Assembly (NCBI RefSeq): GCF_036370855.1
Contig: NC_088102.1
Location: forward strand, 37,919,835 to 37,983,834
Direction: 5' to 3'
Origin: Dromaius novaehollandiae
Taxonomy: Eukaryota; Chordata; Aves; Casuariiformes; Dromaiidae
DNA length: 64,000 nucleotides
Part shown: piece after piece, positions 24,601-32,200 of the stretch
How the letters are laid out: each line of letters starts with the position of its first letter
How positions within the stretch are numbered: the first letter of the stretch is position 1
Notes under the pieces: model-generated
The model's database searches: none
Told to the model about the DNA's origin: nothing
What the model saw: the letters and a program-made list of their open reading frames with translations, nothing else
Made by a program: the position numbers and the translations under genes

Positions 24601-27600
24601 GAAGGAAATGATTTGCATGTTAGTGTGAAAACAATTTCTTTCTTTCTTAATGGTGATGGTGTATTGCTGATATTGCTTTCTTGAGAAAGGTAATTAGTGT
24701 ACTGGCTTTGCCAGCACATCTGACAAGTGTATTTTGGTACACAAACAAAGTATCTATCTGAAGTGTACTTCAGTGGCCCAAGAGGTGGTAATGGAAATCT
24801 GTTAGCATCTTATAAACATAAGAATGCAGGGTTGAATAATGTATGGAAGACATTATGCTGGGATCAGCATGGGCATCTAGGAAGGGACTGGATGCTATAC
24901 CTGAATTTCACCTGTGCCATGATACTCCAGATTTATGCATATGATAAAGGATTTTTTTCTGTCTGTGCACAAATGCTACAGCCATCCATATGTCCATATT
25001 CATGTCAAAATTTAAAGATTCTTGGTTAAGACTGGGTATGAAAATTCTATTACATCAGGCAGTTGAGCAGACTGAAAATAAAGAAACCCAGACTTCAAGA
25101 GGTACAAAATGTTTTACTTTCAGATCACGAGCTCTCAGCAAGCACTGGTCAACTGATGAGCAATGAAACACATGTGTGAGGGCGGGGGGAAATGCTATAA
25201 AATTGCACATGCTTAACAGCCAAAATAACTTTAAACTGGGCTAATTCATCATGTCCAGATCAATAACATTATTATTCATATTAATGGGTTTCATGGTATA
25301 TCTCAGAAGGTCCTGTCTAACATTCTTGGAGTCATATGCACAACACATTATTTCCTAGTAGCATGTTTCCTAGAGAAAAAAAATGTTGGCCTCCTCTAAT
25401 TTTAGTTTCAGAATATTTCCAGTTTAACTACACAGATGTTTAGAATTCAAATAAAATACATTTTAAAGCATTGCTTGAAATGCTGGAGAACAACAGACAC
25501 ATGTTGGCTGGCAGTTAACTGCCCTAGATGTTGTTTATAATCTACTGAAAGCAAGCTCAAAAACTAGGGGGAAAATCAAATGATAATTTTGAGAAGAATC
25601 ATTTTGAAAGTGATCCTCCCTCACAGAAATCTTATATTCAGATATCCAAGTAAAATGTGAAAATGTTTTCAGTTTTAAATAGAAAGAAAAAGATTGGAAA
25701 TATCTCAGAAAAAGCATATCATACTTACAGCAGAGAGAAATTTATTTGGAAATGTGTTTGTTGATGTTCAAGGCAGAGAGCAGACATTGTACTGCCACCC
25801 TACAAGACCATATTGCTGTAGCTGTGCTAACACTGAAAGAGCTGTTACACAAAAACAAACAAGAAAAATTTGGGTAGAGGTACAGTACAGAATAGCAATA
25901 AATCTTTTTGTGATATAACAAATGTACACCTGCATCAAACAAAAGTGATTAAAAAAAAATCAGTGTGCAAGATTATCTCAGTGAAGATTTAGAAAAAGGA
26001 GACAAAGAGAACTATGGTCTTGATTATACATCTTACAGTAGCTTACAGTGTCTTATGGATGTCTTATTGTACATCTAATTTGCTTTCAATGATAAAATTT
26101 ACTGCATTTTTTTAATAAAATATGCAAACAATATACTTCAGTGCCTTACTTTTGACTGATAAATATGTAAAGCTTAAGCTTTACAAGGCAACATCATTAG
26201 ATAGGAGGTATCATCATTAACATAATTACCACTACTAAGCTGCTTTTCAGGAAACATTATCATACCTGAAGAGAATTTAAAAAACACAAATGTCTAATTT
26301 CATTATGTGGTACCAACTCTTGAAATTCCTCCTGTTGGTTCTTCACCTATTTTGTCACAGATCTGTGAGTTATCTCATAGGTTTGTATTCATTTACAAAT
26401 ACATTTACATACATTTATGCCAATAAAAAAGAAGCTCCACAGAGTGAAAACAGTAAAACAAGAAGTGTTTTTTTGCCCTATATTCACAGATTAAATCAAA
26501 GTAAGCAGACTGTCAGGTAAACCCAGTAAAAAGTATTTGCAAGTTGACAATATGCCAGTTAGGTCTAAAATCCAAGTAAAAGGCTGTCTTGACTTTAGGC
26601 TGAAGACACATCCAGCCTCAAAATGGCAAGTCAAAGAAGAACAAAATGGATATAGATACGAATTAATAATTGCTACAAATAGCAAAGCAGGAGGTTGTTT
26701 TCTAGAGAGACTTAAATACCTACATTAGGTCCTTATAAATTTGTTCAAGATCAAACCATAAATGGAGAGTTGCACAGAAGAAGGCACACAGATGACTGTT
26801 TGAAACAATATCAAAAAGACAGAGAAGCATGGAATATAAATGGAATAATGTGCACAGATAGTGAGAAACTATGCAAGGAAGAACAGGAAGCAGCAGACTG
26901 ATGTGATTGCTGATTTGAGTATAACTTAACAGGGGAAGGGGAAACAGTAGAAACATTCAAAGACTGCCAGGCAATAAGACAAAATTGCCAGGCAAGAAAG
27001 ATTATTTTTATTACCCATAATTTTTCTGGACTAAGCACAGTTCCCCATACTGTGCCATCAACATTCCCACTTCCAGCTCCATTTTTGGGCACCCACTTTC
27101 TGGGAAAGATCCCTATTTTGGGGCTTAAGACCCCTCATTGAGAGCTGAATAATTCTTCCAGACGTCAGACCTCTCTTCTGAAGACTAACCTTTTTCTACA
27201 AATGAATTTCTGTTGGGTTTATGACCCTATTTGTAAATACTGTGACCTTACTTGGAGTTGTGCAATTTGGGATTTTGAAGGACTGAAGCGAGGCAGAGAA
27301 TACCAGAAGCCAGAGAAGATGTTTCAGCCATCCAGATGAACATAAATGTGAAAAGGGGTTATTGGATAGAACATAAAAGACAGTTCTAGGTGCTATAAAG
27401 GAGGAAAACATGACCATCTTTGAGTCCTTGGTATTTGTTGTGCTAGTTCAAGGAAGGCTGCAATGAAATTGGATTGCTCTATTAATTTCAAGGTTCAGGG
27501 TTTCTGCTGCTGGACTATGGAGGCCAAGAGTGATTTTTTTTCTTACTTAATACGTAATTTAGCTTCTGCACTTTCAGCAATTTTTCACTTTTCTTTGAAA

Positions 27601-29716
27601 CACTAAATATTGGACACAGCTGGCTCTACATGCACACTAGTTGATGTGTCCTGCTTACATGCTCAGGGTTAAACTGGTCACTAAATTTGTGGCCAGGCGA
27701 GATCAGACTGCTGTAAATCAAACTGGACGGGCCACTGTGGGATATTTTCATTTCCCCTGAAACACAGAGAGAATAGGTAGGAGAAGTCAGAGAAAAAAAC
27801 AGCTTGCTTTCATTCATATTCATTTAAAGGGGACATTAAAATGGGAAAGGAAAAATCCACAATAATCCTTGGAGACAGGAGGAGAAGAGCCTACGTAAAT
27901 AGATGCCAGTCATGAAATTAGAGACACAAAAAGAGGAGAAGACAATTTCTCAAAACCTTGCAAGAATAAAAGATCAAAAGGGAAAGGGTAATCAAGATAA
28001 TGAAAAAAACAGCAGAAAAGTCAAGAAAGAGGATGGAATACAGACCCTGACATCAGCTAGGCAGGAATTCTTTAGAGATTGCATAAAAAGTATTTTGGCA
28101 AATAAGAGGGATGACATCAGTTTGGAAGGGATCCAAGATGAATTTGGAAGAGAAAGTACATCTGTTGTAGAATGCATGTTCAATGAGTTTAGAGATAAAG
28201 CGTTTAGAGATAAAGGGGAGGAGAGTAACGGGACAGACAGATGGTGACTGGTTCTCCTCCAGCCTTTCCTGACATATGCACTGTTGCTGCTGTGGCTCTT
28301 CCGACTTAGCATGCCTTTTTGCATCAGTCTGCAGAACCACTTCTGGACTGTAAAACATGAATTCAGTTATGCAGTGATATAAAAGGGAATTTCTACCTAA
28401 TCCTTCTGTGATTTTTCATTCCCCCTCCAGAGGGCGATGGTATCAAAGAAAACAGTTGGTCCTATGCTAGCCTCATGACTAAGCTTCACTGTCAGAAATT
28501 TTTTTTTTATTGATTACAATCAGGCAGATTTAGAATGATCAATGGTTATATTAGCATCCTGATGGGAACCAGTGACCCTAATTTACATAAAAGTCCATTC
28601 ATCAAAGATAAGCATTTTCTTTGTAAAAGAACATTTGCTTGTGGAATGAATGTATCAACCTTAAAAAGAAGGTTTTGCTTTAATAATAAACCAAATTGCC
28701 TAAATACATTGGTTCTGTAGCTCCAGGCATGCTTTAATGATCCCATAATGACTGAGAATACAGCCATTATGAAGTGCTTCTGTAAAATCAAAATATTCAG
28801 GTTCAAAACTCATAAAAGGCCTCAACTGTGCATTTCTTTTCAGTTCCTTTTCACCTGAAGATAATCATTAAAAACTTTGAAGAAGGGATGGAACAGCAGA
28901 GGCAGTACTTTGGTAAGTAGTTTTCTGATTTCCATTAAGAATTATCTTAGTAGATCCTCATATCAAAGATCAGTCAGTTAAGACAAAATAAACACTTTCC
29001 CAATCATCTTTCAATTTCCTTCCTCATCCTCCCATTTGTCTTCTTTCCTTGTATATATTGTTTCTAATTTGAATGTTTTGTTAAATTCAAGCTGAAACAT
29101 TGATGATCTCACAGCAATTTGTGTGTTCTTCAGCATACCAATAAACAGTACCCACAAGGCAAAATGAACTAGCATTTAGATCTGTTCATTTAAATTGCTA
29201 TCACAAAGATTTAAAGGAAAAAGTTATCTGGCTCTTTACAAATAATGCTGCTGATCCTGTGCTTTATTGTGAAACCTTTTCAGGTATGACAATTTCTTGG
29301 TCTGACAGAATATTTTAATCTCTTGGGCAGAATTAGACAAGCATGCCTCATTCAAGCATCTTATGAATGGATTTGCCAGCTGGGCAAAGGCTAATATTAG
29401 GGTTTGTGAAAGCCAGAGGGAGGAGATTGGTTACCAAAGAGACAAACAGATCTTTAAGCAGCTATATTCAAGAGATATCCCAAGCTCAGTCTTAACCTGG
29501 TCTGGCAACCCTTGGAAAGGATTAAAACTTCAGCTACAATATAAGAGAACAAAGGAGAAAAACAGAAAATCTAGAACTGGTGTGAATCCTTCTCTGATCT
29601 ATGACAAACTGTGTAAAACTTTGAAGAAAACTCCTCTGTTTAGTAATGGGCTTTGGGTAACATGCACACTAGGGGCACTGAGACCAGTGAGAGGGACAAG
29701 AAATGCTGTCAAGTGA
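12530..29716 (+). CDS. GARIN2: GARIN2 (FAM71D) gene, seven-exon coding model
   Basis: The gene encodes a member of the FAM71/GARIN family (Golgi-associated RAB2 interactors), which are mostly testis-expressed proteins linked to spermatogenesis. The coding model joins 12530-12664, 14221-14423, 14984-15248, 17331-17569, 18842-18888, 28844-28912 and 29331-29716: 1,344 nt, 447 residues, stop TGA at 29714. All junctions are GT-AG and all phases agree (0, 2, 0, 2, 1, 1). Skipping the 47-nt exon 5 would give a stop in exon 6, which supports the chain. Residues about 20-190 hold the conserved family domain; the remainder is a basic, Lys/Glu-rich, poorly conserved tail. A 5'UTR exon is missing because exon 1 follows an acceptor. 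Order and orientation relative to PALS1 match human FAM71D-MPP5. Naming it GARIN2 rather than another family member rests on synteny plus the N-terminal text; the 3' half is less certain. Confidence 0.8.
12665..14220 (+). other. GARIN2: GARIN2 intron 1
   Basis: It runs from donor GTAAAA to an acceptor with tract GGTTTTTTGTTCAG. It holds only short frames, including one of 153 codons (13663-14124) that I judge non-genic, and pyrimidine-rich patches. No repeat family was recognised. Confidence 0.7.
14221..14423 (+). CDS. GARIN2: GARIN2 coding exon 2 (family domain)
   Basis: The 203-nt exon follows a TTTTTTGTTCAG acceptor and ends CAG|GTGAGT. It reads INRKGEPIYVHKRP, then VTIGVCTASPS and SVMLLAHEV, finishing with EQLALTR split across the junction. 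This is the core of the FAM71 domain: a basic-Gly-Glu turn, a hydrophobic strand and the MLLA strand. It joins exon 1 directly in phase 0 (FESKFVQ-INRKGE), with no intervening exon needed. It leaves two bases of an Arg codon. Confidence 0.9.
14424..14983 (+). other. GARIN2: GARIN2 intron 2
   Basis: A short 560-nt intron from GTGAGT to an acceptor with an unusually long T run (about 20 T) before GGTAG. Nothing else was recognised. Confidence 0.85.
14984..15248 (+). CDS. GARIN2: GARIN2 coding exon 3 (family domain, C-terminal half)
   Basis: The 265-nt exon completes the Arg codon and continues FFPLKFVKLSVHSTDKH, LKLVNGRSYYLELCAP and LFHQWLQLISLL. This is the most diagnostic FAM71/GARIN signature: a Leu-Pro-Leu-Lys-Phe-Val strand, the NGRS-Tyr-Tyr-Leu-x-Leu-Cys strand, and a closing helix with a Trp and Leu-rich face. 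The last 25 codons are Asn/Ser-rich and variable. It ends in phase 0 at AAC|GTGAGT. Confidence 0.92.
15249..17330 (+). other. GARIN2: GARIN2 intron 3
   Basis: A 2.1 kb AT-rich intron. It holds short frames on both strands with no recognisable domain and a small CT/T-rich tract (17255-17283) before the acceptor TTTTTCTTTCAAG. No gene or repeat family was identified. Confidence 0.75.
17331..17569 (+). CDS. GARIN2: GARIN2 coding exon 4 (basic tail)
   Basis: Acceptor TTTCTTTCAAG ends at 17330 and donor CCAG|GTAGGT follows 17569. The 239 nt read open from RDNAQDVPSPKTEEEK through VDPNKESGRKEVAFHGS to a Lys-rich end (KKSKSKDKRKAR). Its phase matches exon 3 exactly (0 in, 2 out). The strongly charged, low-complexity content fits the disordered tail that follows the family domain in this protein group, and sequence conservation is expected to be low. 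Confidence 0.75.
17570..18841 (+). other. GARIN2: GARIN2 intron 4
   Basis: A 1.27 kb intron containing the 64-bp tandem duplication listed separately and ending in a run of about 27 T residues just before the AG. Confidence 0.65.
18065..18192 (+). repeat. Near-perfect 64-bp tandem duplication
   Basis: The segment beginning ACAAATAACAGGTTCC at 18065-18128 is repeated immediately at 18129-18192 with a single difference at the last base of the unit. It consists of exactly two copies. The near-identity implies a recent duplication or a collapsed or variable tandem repeat. It lies in GARIN2 intron 4 and affects no recognised exon. Confidence 0.95.
18842..18888 (+). CDS. GARIN2: GARIN2 coding exon 5 (47 nt)
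   Basis: This small exon lies between an acceptor preceded by a T run of about 27 and the donor TTCAG|GTATGG. It reads RTSAMKQKSEKKLQTS, in keeping with the basic tail begun in exon 4, and changes phase from 2 to 1. Without it, exon 4 joined to exon 6 meets a stop after nine codons. The long homopolymer acceptor is unusual and the exon is short, so support comes mainly from frame logic. Confidence 0.6.
20579..21016 (+). repeat. Pyrimidine-rich tract
   Basis: About 440 nt dominated by T and C on the plus strand (TTTCCTTTCTTTCTG, CCTTCTCTCTAGCTC, TTCTCTCTCCCCTC and similar) without a fixed period. This makes a long Ser/Phe/Leu-rich frame that is compositional, not a gene. The strand asymmetry could form triplex (H-DNA) locally. 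Confidence 0.7.
23321..25029 (+). other. Cluster of unexplained open frames in GARIN2 intron 5
   Basis: Three plus-strand frames lie close together: 23321-23629 (about 102 codons; contains LHITYDKEKLTLHPDN and IQAHFEKSDFQMKN), 23939-24124 and 24727-25029 (contains YFSGPRGGNGNLLASYKHK). The first is preceded by a weak acceptor-like TTTCATAG. They are in different frames, interrupted by stops, and I recognise no family. An old retroelement or processed pseudogene broken by indels would look like this, but chance frames in AT-rich DNA are the default. Confidence 0.2.
27903..28247 (+). other. Unexplained 114-codon charged open frame
   Basis: The frame runs from an ATG directly after a TAG to a TGA at 28245. 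The product is Lys/Glu/Asp-rich with KLETQKEEKTISQ, FFRDCIKSILANKRDDIS and FNEFRDKAFRDKGEE. Composition resembles the GARIN2 tail and it sits 600 nt before GARIN2 exon 6, but no pyrimidine tract precedes it and the best donor (GAGA|GTAACG) is weak. It could be a cryptic or alternative GARIN2 exon, or chance. Confidence 0.25.
28844..28912 (+). CDS. GARIN2: GARIN2 candidate coding exon 6
   Basis: A 69-nt exon between the strong acceptor TTCTTTTCAG and the strong donor TTTG|GTAAGT. Entered in phase 1 from exon 5 it is fully open and reads VPFHLKIIIKNFEEG then MEQQRQYF, leaving phase 1. The two other frames contain stops. The amphipathic Ile/Lys and Glu/Gln-rich text could form a helix. Assignment to GARIN2 relies on phase and proximity; I recognise no homologous segment. 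Confidence 0.6.
28913..29330 (+). other. GARIN2: GARIN2 intron 6
   Basis: A 418-nt AT-rich intron from GTAAGT to the acceptor AATCTCTTGGGCAG. Nothing else was seen. Confidence 0.6.
29331..29716 (+). CDS. GARIN2: GARIN2 candidate terminal coding exon 7
   Basis: After the acceptor CTCTTGGGCAG at 29330 the phase-1 frame continues open for 127 codons to TGA at 29714-29716. It starts ELDKHASFKHLMNGF, contains WAKANIRVCESQREEI and KQIFKQLYSRDIP, then a basic stretch (YKRTKEKNRKSRTG), and ends GTRNAVK. That the only phase compatible with exon 6 is also the open one, back to the acceptor, argues for a real exon. It completes a 447-residue protein, a plausible size for a FAM71D-type protein. I recognise no domain. 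An alternative is that exons 6-7 belong to a separate unrecognised gene. Confidence 0.55.
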
Positions 29717-30859
29717 AAGAAGTTGTAATCAGAACTTGTGGCATTTTTAGTCTGTTCACACCAAACTTGGATATAGAAAAGTAAACTAGCAATTTGGATG
29801 AGGATGACACCACTGAACAGCCAGCTGCTAAACCTAGACACTTTTTGTAGCCATTGCAACTTCTAGGCATGTATCTGGTTTTGAGGAAGTCTTTTTTGGT
29901 TCTCAGGTCCTTTCCTAAAACAGTATGTAAAAAAAGGTTCATGTGAACATTTTCATATGAAGGTGAAAAGCGCTATTTTGGGTGCTGCTCAGCCATGAGT
30001 TAGTACTGCAATGTTCTCCCTCCATTTTCCTTTGCAAAGTAAATAATTCTACAATCCACCTATATTCATATTTCTTGTAATGCTCCACTTTTTCCACTCC
30101 TGCTCACTTGATTCAAAGACCCTTGTTATTGAACAAGGTCAGAATTGAAATAGTGGGTTCTATATAGTGAAAAGGGATTGCTGCTCTGAAAATTAAAAAC
30201 TCTAATGGTGCGTGAGCCACAGCGTGAAAAGGTCCAAGTTTCCTCTGCAAGTGGCTGGCAGGACGTACATTAATGGCAGGTCAACTGGTGATTTTGTACG
30301 CTCAGGAAAGAAAACCATGGGATCTGTTTTTGTGATTTAAACAATGAGAGAGAATGTGCATGTTTAAAAGGGATCCAAAGAAAACATCATATAGGGTCAA
30401 ACTGTAGGAAGTTAAAAGTCTGTATCTGGATTTCATAACTGAAAATGATAGCTGGTTAAACTGAAGCAAGAAGAGATGGGCAAAAAGGAGGTTTCTCTTC
30501 AATGGCTTTTTAGCGGTCTAGGAAATCCCTTTTTCTGGCCATGTTATGTGGAACTAGCCATCTTGGCATGGTCAAGTCATCTCAGATTCTTTTTACACCT
30601 CAGGTAACAGTCTAGGCAGGCTAGCCTGAAAAAAATGGGGGTGGCACTGCAGTTTTAATTTAGTTTTTAGTTTAGCCAAACTAAACTGCAGCACTGAAGA
30701 AGTATTTCCACGGTCCTGTAAAACAGCCATTGGTATAGGCCTGGTAAAACCGCATTTAATGACCTCTTTCCTCCGCTCCAGAGACCATGCCTGGGTATTC
30801 TCTGGGCTGAGCCTCTCCCTGCTCTTCAAAGGTGAATCTCGGAATAAACACTTTCCCTC
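29717..30859. other. GARIN2 3' flank and GARIN2-PALS1 intergenic gap
   Basis: Presumed 3'UTR of GARIN2, followed by a short intergenic space. No canonical AATAAA lies close to the stop. A variant ATTAAA occurs at 30192-30197, and an AATAAA at about 30842 sits at the edge of the CpG island. No other gene was recognised. Confidence 0.45.
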
Positions 30860-31389
30860 CGGCAGCCGTCCGAAGCCTGGCCGAGCCGCTCAGACTTCAG
30901 CCGAGACTGCCAGCCAGCAGCCGGGGGGAAGGGGAATGACGAGGAGAGGCTGGCAGCGGGCGGGGAAGGAAGGGAGGGAGGCGGCAGGGAGCGCCCGGGG
31001 CACCTGCCCGCCGAGGCAGCCGGCGGCGGAGAGGAGGCAGGAGCGGGCCACAGCGAGGATAGAGCTGCCCTTCAGACAGCCGCGACTCCAGCTGAGGTGC
31101 CCCTCCGGGACACGACTGCGGGCACGGAGCGCCTTGGCGGCCCTGCGCCCTCCGCTCTCGCCCGGCCCGCGTGACCATGACGGCAGCCGTTGGGCGCTGC
31201 CGTTGCGAAGCCCCCGCGGTGCGCGCGTGCCGCCGCGCTCCCCCACCGACCTCCCCTCCCCGCGCGACACCAGGCGAGGCACCGCCCCAGGCGGGGGGCG
31301 GGTCCCGCGCGTACGTGCGTCGTCGGGGGGGGCGGGGCCGCGGCGCGGCGCGGCCGGCGCTGGGAGCGGGCGCGGGGGCAGGGCCGGGC

Positions 31390-31540
31390 CGGGCTTGGCG
31401 GCGGCGGCGGCTGCTGCGCAGCGCTGCGGGGCCGCAGCCGTGTGTGTCTGTGTCTGTGTCTGTGCCTGTGCGGGCGCGGAGCGGCGACGTGCGGGCGGCC
31501 TCGGCTCCCGGAGCGTGTCGACGGCGGCGAGGGAAGGACG
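31390..31540 (+). other. PALS1: PALS1 non-coding exon 1 (5' end approximate)
   Basis: The best first-exon donor is GGAAGGACG|GTGAGC with the exon ending at 31540. The start is not defined by the sequence and is set arbitrarily downstream of the GC box. Alternative donors in the island, TCG|GTAAGG (gt at 31917) and CTGG|GTAGGG near 32037, could give other first exons. Confidence 0.5.
31441..31470 (+). repeat. Short (TGTGTC)n microsatellite in the PALS1 promoter
   Basis: A 30-nt imperfect TGTGTCTGTGTC-type repeat embedded in the GC-rich island, probably within the first exon or just upstream of it. Confidence 0.85.
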
Positions 31541-32200
31541 GTGAGCGCAGCCCCGCTCCGGCGCGCGAGCGGCGGGTCCCGGCGGGCGGCCGCCAGCCCG
31601 GGCTGCCGCGGCTCCTCCCCGGGGGCCCTGCCCGCGGCGCCCGCGCAGGCCTGCGGCTCGGGCGGGGCGGGATCGGCGGCTCTCGGGGCACCGCGCCGGT
31701 CGCCGCGGCGCGGAGGGGCGGCCCTGGCCGCCGCGGCTGCAGGTGCCCGCGGAGCGCGTGGGGCGGGCGGCGGGGGGGCCTGGCTCGCCCTGCCGAGAGG
31801 CGCCGCGCAGCCCGCGGAGCGGCGGGGCCGGCCGGCCGGGCGCAGGCCCGGCGTCGGCGGGGGGCGTCGGCGCTGCCGCAGGAGCGGCGGTTCCGTCGCT
31901 GTTTTCCCGGCCGTCGGTAAGGGCGCGCTGAGCGCCGCTTCCTCCGCGCTGCCACCTCCCGGCGGGGCGGCGCTCGGGAAGGGCCCTCGGCGGCGGGACC
32001 GCCGGTTTCTGGAGCTCCGCGGGATTAGCGGCCTGGGTAGGGGCGACCGCCAGCGCGTTAACGTGCGTGTTGGCCAGGACCACGAGGTGCGCGGAAGGGC
32101 TGTGTCGGCAGCGTCCCTGTCGCGATAGCGCTTCCCGTCGGGCATCGTGCGGGCGAGCAGCCGCGAGCAGAGTGACTGGGAGTGTGCTGAGCCGCAACGC

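Larger units (their letters stand above)
18889..28843 (+). other. GARIN2: GARIN2 intron 5 (about 10 kb)
   Basis: The largest intron of the model. It holds a pyrimidine-rich tract (20.58-21.02 kb), small AT repeats around 22.14-22.20 kb (ATTCATGCTATAAT twice) and 22.83-22.86 kb (CAATATAACTGAA twice), and several unrecognised open frames at 23.3-25.1, 25.7, 26.5 and 27.9-28.25 kb. One or more further small exons could hide here. Confidence 0.55.
30860..32200 (+). promoter_or_regulatory. PALS1: CpG-island promoter of PALS1
   Basis: About 1.3 kb of extremely GC- and CpG-rich sequence, in sharp contrast to the AT-rich flanks. It contains GC boxes (GGGGCGGGGC at 31329-31338 and GGCGGGGCGGGA near 31660) and no evident TATA box, as expected for a housekeeping-type, dispersed-start promoter. 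Strand, position and the coding exon downstream assign it to PALS1. Long open frames here on both strands (up to 435 codons) result from the lack of stop codons in GC-rich DNA. The same island may also serve a divergent non-coding transcript, but no minus-strand donor was found. Confidence 0.85.

Noticed and set aside
29363-29716. Separate single-exon gene starting at the ATG at 29363
   Set aside because: The frame stays open upstream of this ATG back to a splice acceptor at 29330 and is in phase with the preceding exon, so an internal Met is more likely.
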